A DNA stretch of 43,395 nucleotides from a virus (IMGVR_UViG_3300022198_000441:1-43395); one strand, 5' to 3'; shown: positions 7,629-14,185, counted from the first letter of the stretch. Translations and numbers: made by a program. Notes: a model not told the origin generated them from the sequence alone.

Positions 7629-9621
7629 TGTTTTGCATTCCTATAATCTGTGCAGCTAGTGCTGCTTCTTCGGGATCATTTAGTATTTCATCAGGATCAA
7701 GATCCAAGCTATATGCTAGTTCACTAATAAGCTTTGACATCTTAACAAACGGAGCAATAGCAGGATTTTGAGCAGTTTGAAGAAACATAGTCAATCGTTG
7801 ACTTCGCACTTCTTTTTGCATCAAGCTGTTTGTACCTAATGCTTTTATTTCTAGATCACCTTCAGTCTTTAACTTACCATCAAAAAATTGCATATTCCAT
7901 TGGAAGTATGCTTTGCCTAAAGGCTTTAACAAAAAGTCATCTAAATTTTTTACAACTGTTTTAATATTAAGCGATGCGGCTCCTAACAACATAGACATAC
8001 CAGATGCAGTACGAGTCATGCTCTGTACGCCTGTTTGACCATGAGAATAGCTAGGAATACCTGTTTGCTCGTCTGCAAGCTGTCGAAATTTATCGAACAT
8101 CATCATATTTTCTTGAGATGTGTTCGGAAACTTAAGCCCGTGTATTGCTTGTCCGGGCATACCAGACTGACGCCTAAAGACTTTGCCGGGATAAACTTCC
8201 ATGCTTTGACCACCCACAAGCATAGTCTCGTCTACGTCAAAAACCAATGAACCACTTAACGCCAGATTATCAATAGCCATTCGTGCATGACCATTCATAA
8301 TCTGCTGACTGTCGTTCATGTTTTCGGCAACACCTATACCAAAGAAACTATATGGGTTTCTTTCGTATGGAAAGGCATTGTATGGAATACGGTATGGCGT
8401 AAAGGGATTAACAACAGCCCTGAGTACAAGGCCATTACAAATCCAAGCATTAATCTGTATTTCATCAAGTGTATCTACTCCTTCAGGAAGCTCCATGCCA
8501 ATTTCTTTGGCGTATTCTGCATCCATTAAGCCCCAATACTCTAAGACTTCAAAGCGGCTTGAACCCATATCAGACATTCTCTGATCGTCTTTTAACTCAA
8601 ACTCATAGTCTTTTTCAACATAATTTGGGCCAAGCATCATACAATCACGAATAGCATCTTCGTTAAAGTATGGCATTTTACGCAATGCCCTAAGCTGAGA
8701 TTTATTTAACTTGTGTCGATGAACAATGTATTCACACTCATCAATGGAAGTAGCATTAGGATCAGGAAAAAAGTCCCAGACGCTAACAAACTCAATACGA
8801 GGAACTCTAACAAAAATTGGATCATAAACCCGTTCTCCGTCTTCATCATTCCAACGATGCAAAGTCTTGTTATAATTAAATGGCCCTTTTACAATGCCTG
8901 TGCCAAAAAGAGTAGATTCAAACATAGCATTGCGAAGTTCAGTAGAACCATTAGATTCATCAATCTGATCGTGAATTAACTTTTCCATATTTCTGGCTGC
9001 TTCTTTAGCAGGAGAAATTTCAAGCATTTCAGGAATGGGCGATGGGCCTTCTTCAAATGTTAGTTCTTCGGCAGCTTCTAAATCTTCAAAAATACCTTTA
9101 CCAGAGTTAAGCGTGGCTCCGGGCTTTAGTACACGACCATCCCCTTTATAACCAATACCGTTTTCTTCTTTAGGTTTTTCTGGAGGTTTTGGCGCTTCAG
9201 CAGTTTCAATCCCAGCAGTCGGCTGAGAACTAAGGTGCATATATTCAGAGATACCTTCAGGAAGTACCGTAGGCGATACACCAATCGGAAACTTGCCTGT
9301 TCCAAAGATAACGTCTACAAGCTGACCAAAGGCTGCAAGCACCTTAGTCTTTGTAACCTTAATAAATACACGAGACTTTTCGTTTTCGCGGAATCTTACG
9401 TTTTTAGGATATAGGCCACGAAAGTTATGATAGGCAGTAATCCAACGATTTTCATCAGCATCTCTTGCAAGTTCTGCTTCAATATAACGGGCTTCAATAA
9501 GTCCAGCCAAATTAGATTTAATCTGTGAATCAGCATTAAGCTCTAAGCCGTCTTCATCTTCTACTTTTTCAAAATAAAGATTGTTGGCATTTTCTACAAG
9601 AGTATTTTCAAATTCTGACAT
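7453..9621 (-). CDS. Portal protein
   Basis: 722 residues. The order is an N-terminal helical part (IEARYIEAELARDADENRW), then VRFRENEKSRVFIKVTKTK and VLAAFGQLVDVIFG, a segment typical of marine podovirus portals; a wing/stem region with DFFPDPNATSIDECEYIVHR; and a long helix-rich crown (MFDKFRQLADEQTGIPS, RTASGMSMLLGAASLNIK). The last 60 residues are a Gly/Gln/Pro/Ala tail. Size fits P22 gp1 (about 725 residues) better than T7 gp8 (about 536). It is the twelve-fold ring through which DNA enters and leaves the head. It stands directly after the terminase genes with one mini-gene between, and its 3' end overlaps a 77-residue gene. Confidence 0.85.
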   Translation of the reverse strand: MSEFENTLVENANNLYFEKVEDEDGLELNADSQIKSNLAGLIEARYIEAELARDADENRWITAYHNFRGLYPKNVRFRENEKSRVFIKVTKTKVLAAFGQLVDVIFGTGKFPIGVSPTVLPEGISEYMHLSSQPTAGIETAEAPKPPEKPKEENGIGYKGDGRVLKPGATLNSGKGIFEDLEAAEELTFEEGPSPIPEMLEISPAKEAARNMEKLIHDQIDESNGSTELRNAMFESTLFGTGIVKGPFNYNKTLHRWNDEDGERVYDPIFVRVPRIEFVSVWDFFPDPNATSIDECEYIVHRHKLNKSQLRALRKMPYFNEDAIRDCMMLGPNYVEKDYEFELKDDQRMSDMGSSRFEVLEYWGLMDAEYAKEIGMELPEGVDTLDEIQINAWICNGLVLRAVVNPFTPYRIPYNAFPYERNPYSFFGIGVAENMNDSQQIMNGHARMAIDNLALSGSLVFDVDETMLVGGQSMEVYPGKVFRRQSGMPGQAIHGLKFPNTSQENMMMFDKFRQLADEQTGIPSYSHGQTGVQSMTRTASGMSMLLGAASLNIKTVVKNLDDFLLKPLGKAYFQWNMQFFDGKLKTEGDLEIKALGTNSLMQKEVRSQRLTMFLQTAQNPAIAPFVKMSKLISELAYSLDLDPDEILNDPEEAALAAQIIGMQNNAGQGSGEQVGPIGQQPGAMGAVEGTPEQPADVGVTGTGGGNIGTGNVPQAGEGEFSG

Positions 9622-9623
9622 GA

Positions 9624-9734
9624 TTATCCTATTGTTGTTAGGCTAACGAGAGCATATATCATTGTCCACCCAACCGTAATTCCTAAAAAATAAATACCGT
9701 ATGTATTTAACGGTCGCCAAACTTTTTTGTTCAT
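9624..9734 (-). CDS. Mini membrane protein, 36 aa
   Basis: A 36-codon frame, MNKKVWRPLNTYGIYFLG..., ending SLTTIG. Residues 12-33 form one membrane span, and the N-terminus is positive (KK, R), suggesting N-in topology. Its ATG overlaps the stop of the large terminase gene as TAATG, and its end is two bases before the portal ATG, so it fills the gap exactly. The ribosome site is weak (TTGGAT). A holin-like or membrane-anchoring role is possible but not shown. Confidence 0.6.
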   Translation of the reverse strand: MNKKVWRPLNTYGIYFLGITVGWTMIYALVSLTTIG

Positions 9735-11413
9735 TAATATCCAAATGTTCCGTCTGCTGGTTGAAATACAGTTTCTCTATGAAACTGACGAATTTGGCTA
9801 TAAGTATCATTTACTCTTGGTCTAGCCATGATCAAATACCTTAAAGCATCATACGCATGATCAGGCGCATGAGTATCAACATCTTCAGGGTTACTTTTAT
9901 CCAGAGGAATACTTTGAAGTTCGCGTATCAGGTTAGGACAAGTATTAAATATTTGTATTTTGGGCCTTCCGCTTTGCTGAGTCTTCAAGTATTCATGGAT
10001 TTGAATCTTTCCTGCAACCCTGTTTTTATCTGCTCTTCGGAGTTTATGACCAGCCTTAACTAGTGTTTCTCCGACTGTTGGGCCTGTTTGCCCTGTTCTG
10101 TTCCAACACGCTGTATCTAATACGCCCGGAACGCTCATTGGATCATTTAGCTCCATTTCAGATATTATGTGAGCTAGGTCAGTGCCTAGTAGACCTTTAC
10201 GATACAATTCTCTATAAATTATTAGTGTACCATCGTCTTTGTCTACGGCTCCCCAAACACAAGCTGATTCTGAAGCATATCCATAGTCAATGCCTTTAAT
10301 TCTTTCCCAGTGCATTGGGATTTCAAAAGGCTCAATAACATGAAGGTTTCTATCAAACTCTGTGAAGGCTGCACCTTCTGCAACCTCCCAATCACCTTCT
10401 AATAGCTGTCTGCGTTGCGTAGGTGGCAACGCCTTCAGCATTTGTTCGTATCGACCATCATTAGCTAAGTATGGATTATCGTCCAACCTAGCCGGTATAA
10501 ACTTTCTTGTTAATCCGTCTGCGCCCTTAAAACTTTCGTAGGGCGGTGAAGGATCAATATATCTTTTCTTTACCCAATGCGCTCCAACACCACCGGGGTT
10601 AGCGGTACACCGCATATAAGGTATAATCTCTGGATCTGTTGTACGCAATCGTGAAGCCAAGTAATTCCAAGAAAACTCTGTAGCTTGGTGCGTAATCTCA
10701 TCAAACCCAATCCAACTATACGCTTGTCCTTGGTAGCGATATACATCTGCATCTCTCTCCAAGAATCCAAATTCTATTTTAGCTCCAGACGGAAAGTTCC
10801 AGAGCTTTTCTACTTCTTTGTACTTACAACCGGGAAAGGCTTTCGGGTAGAGTTCACGAGATTTGTCTATGAGTTCGCGTAACTCTGGCATAGAACGCCG
10901 CAGGATCAAAGCCCTATGCGCGGCCCGATGAGCAAAACGAAGTGGATCAACCAACATCGCATAGCTCTTGCCTCCACCAGCCGCACCACCATACAAAACA
11001 TCAGTCTCAGAAGCGGCAAGAAAGTCAGTTTGTGGGCCGTCGTTGGGCCTAAAGATGACATTCTCTTCTGCGACAGTCCTTAACGCCTTGGGCAAATTAG
11101 CCGTTTCTGTTGTTATTTTACCCTCGGCTTTTGCCTCAGTTCCTTCTAATTTTTTTAAGGTACTCTTAGAAGTGTCAAGCGACCTTTTGTAGTTTTCTAA
11201 TTTGGTGCGTACCTGCGCTAATCGTTTTTCTTTCTTTCGTACAGTTTTTCTTGCTTCAATCTTGGCCTTGGTTTGGGAGTGGTAGTTGTAGCCTCGACCT
11301 GACGAACCTTTGGGTCTGCCAGTTTTCTTACGAGGTGTTCCATCCTTTTTGAGTATAAAATTCCCGTTGTCGTCTCGCATATACGCATCGGGGTTAGTCT
11401 CCCAATCATTCAT
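9734..11413 (-). CDS. terL: Terminase large subunit (packaging ATPase-nuclease)
   Basis: 559 residues from the ATG at 11413, which overlaps the upstream stop; the four-codon longer frame starts with TTG. Walker A is LYGGAAGGGKSYAM and Walker B WIGFDEITH, followed by the coupling region CTANPGGVGAHWVKK. The RNase H-like nuclease has its acidic residues in KGIDYGYA, VPGVLDTACW and APDHAYDALRY. An N-terminal extension of about 120 residues carries a GRPKG core like an AT-hook (KKTGRPKGSSGRGY) and a basic coiled coil (KKEKRLAQVRTKLENYKRS), extra to the usual enzyme. It threads DNA into the procapsid through the portal and makes the cut. Confidence 0.92.
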   Translation of the reverse strand: MNDWETNPDAYMRDDNGNFILKKDGTPRKKTGRPKGSSGRGYNYHSQTKAKIEARKTVRKKEKRLAQVRTKLENYKRSLDTSKSTLKKLEGTEAKAEGKITTETANLPKALRTVAEENVIFRPNDGPQTDFLAASETDVLYGGAAGGGKSYAMLVDPLRFAHRAAHRALILRRSMPELRELIDKSRELYPKAFPGCKYKEVEKLWNFPSGAKIEFGFLERDADVYRYQGQAYSWIGFDEITHQATEFSWNYLASRLRTTDPEIIPYMRCTANPGGVGAHWVKKRYIDPSPPYESFKGADGLTRKFIPARLDDNPYLANDGRYEQMLKALPPTQRRQLLEGDWEVAEGAAFTEFDRNLHVIEPFEIPMHWERIKGIDYGYASESACVWGAVDKDDGTLIIYRELYRKGLLGTDLAHIISEMELNDPMSVPGVLDTACWNRTGQTGPTVGETLVKAGHKLRRADKNRVAGKIQIHEYLKTQQSGRPKIQIFNTCPNLIRELQSIPLDKSNPEDVDTHAPDHAYDALRYLIMARPRVNDTYSQIRQFHRETVFQPADGTFGY

Positions 11414-11630
11414 AGCGATCTGCAATCTTTCTTAAGCCAGTATGAGAAATACTTCTACCCGTATCGTATTCAATCCACATTGCTCCTTCGCGTAAAGATA
11501 AAACTTTATTTTTTACTAGCGGAACAATTTTATTGAGGGCTTTAAGTTCGTCCTCAATCTCTTCTAAATGTACTCCATCTTCCATTAGCTTATAGCCAAA
11601 TGGAATAGTACTGCTACTGCGCCTCTTCAT
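11406..11630 (-). CDS. Small helix-turn-helix protein resembling the serine-recombinase 'Recombinase' domain, 74 aa
   Basis: I start at the ATG at 11630 (MKRRSSSTIPFGYKLMEDG) with GAAGG five bases upstream; the longer frame begins with TTG. The layout is IPFGYKL, a short linker, then LKALNKIVPLV, then LSLREGAMWIEYDTGRSISH and TGLRKIADRY. This follows the DNA-binding segment of large serine recombinases (PFGY..., LSLREIA..., G...W), but there is no catalytic domain. It lies between the two terminase genes and overlaps both. It may help recognise the packaging site or act as a regulator. That is inference; the resemblance is by eye. Confidence 0.6.
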   Translation of the reverse strand: MKRRSSSTIPFGYKLMEDGVHLEEIEDELKALNKIVPLVKNKVLSLREGAMWIEYDTGRSISHTGLRKIADRYE

Positions 11631-12009
11631 AAGAGCCTTCAATAATTACTTCTTGTTTGGCTGGTAAAATAAAAAGACCGTTTGAACCTTGTACATTTAC
11701 ATCTAGTTTGTCTGTCTTAGCTAGTCCTACACGGTCTAGGAGCGTCTGAGCGGCTTGTAGACGAACGTTAGCTTGAGGTATAGGCTGTTCACTGTCCATG
11801 ACCTCAACGAGCTTTAGAGCGGCTTTAGGGGCGCTTTGAGCTAATATACTCTCGGCTAGTTCAATTATTTCTGTTTTAAGTGCTTTAACTACGGATGTAT
11901 ATGAGCCTTCAGCATACCCCGCAAGCTCTGCTGCTTTTTTTGCGTCACCGTTACAAGACATAAGGTTGTCAAGAAACGATTGTTGTTTTATAGTTAATTC
12001 TTTATTCAT
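11614..12009 (-). CDS. terS: Terminase small subunit
   Basis: 131 residues. The N-terminal helix-turn-helix reads LTIKQQSFLDNLMSCNGDAK, then KAAELAGYAEGSYTSVVKAL, the standard opening of small terminases (Terminase_2-like). A central helical oligomerisation region follows (APKAALKLVEVM...VRLQAAQTLLDRVGL), and the short C-tail VNVQGSNGLFILP could contact the large subunit. It binds the packaging site and hands DNA to TerL. The best promoter places transcription start only about two bases before the ATG, and no ribosome site is present, so it may be translated from a leaderless mRNA. Alternatively, an upstream promoter supplies a leader. Confidence 0.85.
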   Translation of the reverse strand: MNKELTIKQQSFLDNLMSCNGDAKKAAELAGYAEGSYTSVVKALKTEIIELAESILAQSAPKAALKLVEVMDSEQPIPQANVRLQAAQTLLDRVGLAKTDKLDVNVQGSNGLFILPAKQEVIIEGSYEEAQ

Positions 12010-12017
12010 AACTATAC

Positions 12018-12046
12018 ATTATATACCTGATATTAGAAACTGTCAA
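12018..12046 (-). promoter_or_regulatory. Perfect sigma70 promoter for the late/terminase unit
   Basis: On the minus strand TTGACA (12046-12041), 17 bases, TATAAT (12023-12018): both hexamers match consensus exactly with optimal spacing. The predicted start is near 12011 and the terS ATG begins at 12009, so almost no leader is possible. Confidence 0.9.
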
Positions 12047-12087
12047 GTAGTATATACATTGTTTTTTGGTAATAGTTGGCAAAAGTC

Positions 12088-12116
12088 TTGACAAAATCTA
12101 TTTTCAAGTATATAAT
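12088..12116 (+). promoter_or_regulatory. Perfect sigma70 promoter firing rightward
   Basis: TTGACA (12088-12093), 17 bases, TATAAT (12111-12116): exact consensus and spacing, with a predicted start near 12123. The first good protein gene is 547 bases further on, so its first product is a long untranslated leader or a free-standing RNA. It stands back-to-back with the leftward consensus promoter, 41 bases between the -35 boxes. GTATATAC at 12050-12057 and GTATATATAC at 12228-12237 are palindromes that could be operators. Confidence 0.9.
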
Positions 12117-12122
12117 AGACTA

Positions 12123-12298
12123 TGTAGCCCACCGGGTACATATAGATTTAGCTACCCGTTTTAAAGACTTTGGAGTTGGGCGACAAACTGGTTGACACTC
12201 AAAGTCTTTGGAAATGTATGACATTGAGTATATATACACCCACCCCCCCATGGACACCTGCCCACGCCTTACGCACTTGAAAACTCTCCAGAGTTTTT
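12123..12298 (+). ncRNA. Candidate structured RNA or attenuated leader
   Basis: This is the transcript expected from the consensus promoter at 12088. CGGGTA (12133-12138) pairs with TACCCG (12153-12158) and TTTT follows, an attenuator-like hairpin. An alternative pairing GTAGC (12124-12128) with GCTAC (12151-12155) excludes it. Next, AAAGACTTTG(G)AGT (12163-12176) pairs with ACTCAAAGTCTTT (12197-12209), 13 bp with one bulged G and a 20-base loop. A third hairpin, AAAACTC-TCCA-GAGTTTT plus T, ends at 12298. A 28-codon frame (12214-12300, MYDIEYIYTHPPMDT...) lies between the second and third hairpins but lacks a clear ribosome site. The 3' end is inferred. Confidence 0.35.
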
Positions 12299-12485
12299 AA
12301 TAGTTATTGCCCCATCTCCAGAACCCTCCAAAGAATTTTAAAAAATCTCTAAAGATTTTTTAACCCCCCGCCAGAGATTTTCTAGTTTCCTAAACTAGAA
12401 GGCCTTCAGAGAGTTTAAAAATTTTTAGAAATCTAAAAAGATTTCTAGAGTTTTCAAAAACTTAATAAAAAATACCTACGGTATT
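12280..12485. repeat. Array of five perfect short hairpins in AT-rich DNA
   Basis: Five perfect inverted repeats: 12280-12297 (7 bp, loop TCCA), 12340-12361 (9 bp AAAAAATCT/AGATTTTTT, loop CTAA), 12380-12400 (9 bp TTCTAGTTT/AAACTAGAA, loop CCT), 12426-12447 (9 bp TAGAAATCT/AGATTTCTA, loop AAAA), 12471-12485 (6 bp AATACC/GGTATT, loop TAC). A longer imperfect pair CTTCAGAGAGTTTAAA (about 12404) and TTTAACTCTCCGAAG (about 12486) encloses the fourth and fifth. The first two end in T-runs and could stop transcription in either direction. The density, unlike anything else in the window, also fits a replication origin. There are no ORFs of note inside. Confidence 0.75.
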
Positions 12486-12570
12486 ATTTAACTCTCCGAA
12501 GAATCTCAAGCAAGCACCCGTGATCGCGTCACACGCTCTTTCACAACCGCATAATGCGCAGGGAAAGACG

Positions 12571-12599
12571 TTGACAATTTTCAGCGCCTCGCTTAACTT
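12571..12599 (+). promoter_or_regulatory. Likely early promoter before the first early gene
   Basis: TTGACA (12571-12576) with a 17-base gap to TAACTT (12594-12599). The -35 is perfect; the -10 matches three of six. The predicted start is near 12606, giving a leader of about 64 bases. The leader holds a small hairpin GGGC-AAA-GCCC just ahead of the site ACGGAG and the ATG at 12670. The stretch 12500-12669 is visibly richer in G and C than the hairpin array before it, and otherwise I see nothing in it. Confidence 0.5.
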
Positions 12600-12669
12600 G
12601 GAATGGCCTTGGCGATGACAGCCTCGGCTCAAACCAACTTACGGGGCAAAGCCCTCACGGAGATTACAT

Positions 12670-13155
12670 ATGAGCAATTCAGCCGTTTCATTCGACGCTA
12701 CTGCTAAAGCAACCGTCAAGCAAATCTACTTCATCGGGTCACACTTCGCTAAACTAACAGGCGATACTTCGCAGGAAGTTTATGGGCTTTCAAAAGTCTT
12801 TCCTGCCGCAATGCTGAAGTGGAATGCAGAGCATTCAGAGACTCCAATCACCATGGGTGACATCGACACTTGGAAGAAAGGAACTAAAGTTCCCGCCAAG
12901 TTCACCAAAATGATTCAGGTGAAAAAGCCGAAGGCACAGACACCCGCTAAAACTAAGGCGGCTCCAAAGCCTACGGCTTCTCCAAAGCCATCAGAGATGT
13001 CAGCCGGTGACTTCAAAGATCACTTTGAAAAGATTACTGGTCGAGTGTTTAGGCTTGAGAAAGCCTCAGAAGATCACAGCAAGCGACTAGCTACGCTAGA
13101 TGCCAAGCTAGATGTAATCATGGCGTACATCACAGAAGAGCCTGACAGCGAGTAA
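12670..13155 (+). CDS. First early gene: basic linker plus coiled-coil protein, 161 aa, unknown function
   Basis: 161 residues in three parts. A compact N-domain (1-77) includes VKQIYFIGSHFAKLTGDTS and VFPAAMLKWNAEHSETP. A Lys/Ala/Pro linker (about 80-108: KAQTPAKTKAAPKPTASPKP) resembles histone H1-type tails. A C-terminal coiled coil (about 113-152: FKDHFEKITGRVFRLEKASE) would make it a dimer or higher oligomer. It has its own promoter-like sequence and its own terminator, and is the first protein gene downstream of the control region. Codons end in C or G far more than in the AT-rich genes that follow, suggesting high expression or separate origin. The N-domain family is not recognised. DNA binding and immediate-early expression are inferences. 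Confidence 0.8.
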   Translation: MSNSAVSFDATAKATVKQIYFIGSHFAKLTGDTSQEVYGLSKVFPAAMLKWNAEHSETPITMGDIDTWKKGTKVPAKFTKMIQVKKPKAQTPAKTKAAPKPTASPKPSEMSAGDFKDHFEKITGRVFRLEKASEDHSKRLATLDAKLDVIMAYITEEPDSE

Positions 13156-13165
13156 ATATTATATC

Positions 13166-13187
13166 GCCCCGTTTCGGCGGGGCTTTC
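13166..13187 (+). terminator. Rho-independent terminator after the first early gene
   Basis: GCCCCG (13166-13171) and CGGGGC (13178-13183) enclose TTTCGG and are followed by TTTC. It starts about 10 bases after the stop of the 161-residue gene. With its own promoter this gives a one-gene transcript; the weak T-run would let some polymerase through to the genes beyond. Confidence 0.7.
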
Positions 13188-13207
13188 AATCCCAAGGAAA
13201 TAATATT

Positions 13208-13315
13208 ATGAATACCTTTCTTCTACTTTATGTTTCGTTTGGTGTCGTGACAATCCCAGCGACAGTGCTAGGACTAATAGAATTATATTTTTACTTTGAG
13301 GAAAAAACGCGATGA
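13208..13315 (+). CDS. Mini membrane protein, 35 aa
   Basis: 35 codons, MNTFLLLYVSFGVVTIPATV..., ending YFEEKTR. Nearly the whole chain from residue 3 to 28 is hydrophobic, one membrane span, with a charged C-end. The site AAGGAAATAATATT precedes the ATG, and the stop overlaps the next start as ATGA. It is one of several mini membrane proteins in this genome. Function unknown. Confidence 0.6.
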   Translation: MNTFLLLYVSFGVVTIPATVLGLIELYFYFEEKTR

Positions 13316-13500
13316 ATAATACTATTACTGTCAAGATCAGAAATAATTATGGGGTAGATTATATCTATCCCGTTTGTCCCAAAGCTCAAGATTTTGCAGA
13401 GATTGCAGGCACTAAAACTTTGACGCCTTATGTAATAACCGTAATTAAAAATCTAGGATTTAAAGTCCTCGTTCAACCCGACACTCCAAAGGAGCTATAA
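13312..13500 (+). CDS. Conserved-looking phage protein, 62 aa
   Basis: 62 residues, MNNTITVKIRNNYGVDYIYP.... The core YPVCPKAQDFAEIAGTKTLT followed by VIKNLGFKVLV recalls a small family seen next to early genes in phages of proteobacteria, for which I know no function. The pattern suggests an alpha/beta mini-domain with one cysteine. Translationally coupled to the upstream membrane mini-gene by ATGA. The next gene's site AAAGGAG overlaps its stop. Confidence 0.75.
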   Translation: MNNTITVKIRNNYGVDYIYPVCPKAQDFAEIAGTKTLTPYVITVIKNLGFKVLVQPDTPKEL

Positions 13501-13502
13501 AG

Positions 13503-13601
13503 ATGACACACGCTGAAGCCAAGTATAAAGAATCTCGCCTGATGATCCTTGCAGGCTGTTATATCTTTACTGTCGTTGCTGTTGTTTTAGTTTGTATTTA
13601 A
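13503..13601 (+). CDS. Mini membrane protein, 32 aa
   Basis: 32 codons, MTHAEAKYKESRLMILAGCY... with a hydrophobic C-half (residues 13-32) forming one membrane span and a charged, helical N-terminus. The strong site AAAGGAGCTATAAAG precedes the ATG. Unknown role; topology probably N-in. Confidence 0.55.
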   Translation: MTHAEAKYKESRLMILAGCYIFTVVAVVLVCI

Positions 13602-13615
13602 TCGGAGATAATACT

Positions 13616-13753
13616 ATGTATGGTCTTGAAAAAATCTATGGTGAGTGGTGTGTGTTTGAAGTAGCCGAATGGCTATTTGATCCGCTATTACATTTTACAA
13701 ACTATCAAGCGGCCTGTCATGAGGCTTATCTACGAAACTGTCGAAAGGATTAA
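13616..13753 (+). CDS. Small protein, 45 aa
   Basis: 45 codons, MYGLEKIYGEWCVFEVAEWL..., with site CGGAGATAATACT before the ATG. Aromatic-rich (three Trp/Tyr clusters) with four cysteines or histidines in CHEAYLRNC. It ends LRNCRKD four bases before the next ATG, and the end of this gene supplies that gene's site AAAGGATTAATATT. No family recognised. Confidence 0.6.
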   Translation: MYGLEKIYGEWCVFEVAEWLFDPLLHFTNYQAACHEAYLRNCRKD

Positions 13754-13757
13754 TATT

Positions 13758-13964
13758 ATGTTATTAACCATTAGTGCTAAGTGCCACGCTTGTCCTACGA
13801 TTAATTCTATTGAGGTTTTTTCTGACGATTACCGTAATTATTTCCATAATAATCAGTTGGTTCAGAATGTTTGGCCTGACTTAACACCTAGCCAGCGCGA
13901 AGTTATTATGGGGCATTCAAATAATTTTTATCTTTGTGATACTTGCTGGGGAGATGAAGAATGA
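13758..13964 (+). CDS. Zinc-ribbon-like small protein, 68 aa
   Basis: Start chosen at the ATG at 13758 with AAAGGATTAATATT upstream, rather than the longer frame at 13677, which would overlap the previous gene. Two cysteine pairs, CHAC near the start and CDTC near the end, frame a middle (LVQNVWPDLTPSQREVIM) seen in a common phage family with G..IQ..LP.LS..ERE. The four cysteines suit a single zinc site. Coupled by ATGA to the next zinc-ribbon gene. Role unknown, perhaps binding of nucleic acid or host protein. Confidence 0.7.
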   Translation: MLLTISAKCHACPTINSIEVFSDDYRNYFHNNQLVQNVWPDLTPSQREVIMGHSNNFYLCDTCWGDEE

Positions 13965-14185
13965 TTAAATTTAGAAAGTCTAATTGTCGTGGTTTCTGGG
14001 GCCAGTATCCTACTGGATGGTTTCAAGAGTGTGGCAAATGTAAAAATAAAGTATCCGAAAAACATTTATTATTTGATGCCGAAGCCGACGATAATATTTG
14101 TATGAGTTGTCGTGGCCTTCCTTGGAATACCAACCGTGACGAAGTATATCAGAGTCTTTATGTTGAAAATACTTCAGGACTTTAA
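13961..14185 (+). CDS. Zinc-ribbon-like small protein, 74 aa
   Basis: 74 residues, MIKFRKSNCRGFWGQYPTGW.... CGKC (residues about 24-27) and CMSC (about 47-50) make a CxxC...CxxC zinc ribbon, with one extra cysteine near the start. Translation is coupled to the preceding zinc protein. Its stop codon lies inside the left arm of a 13-bp hairpin (14180-14216). No function known; such small ribbons often bind host RNA polymerase or nucleic acid, but nothing here shows that. Confidence 0.75.
   Translation: MIKFRKSNCRGFWGQYPTGWFQECGKCKNKVSEKHLLFDAEADDNICMSCRGLPWNTNRDEVYQSLYVENTSGL

Noticed and set aside
11406-11630. Integrase or resolvase
   Set aside because: Only the recombinase-type DNA-binding stretch is present; there is no catalytic serine domain, and no tyrosine integrase or att-like duplicate was found.
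12214-12237. Second rightward promoter using TTGACA at 12192
   Set aside because: The -35 is perfect, but at 16-18 base spacing the -10 words (TGTATG and neighbours) are poor, and the hexamer lies in the loop-to-stem part of the 13-bp hairpin.
12280-12485. CRISPR array
   Set aside because: The repeats are palindromes of different sequence with uneven spacing; there are no identical direct repeats with spacers and no cas genes.
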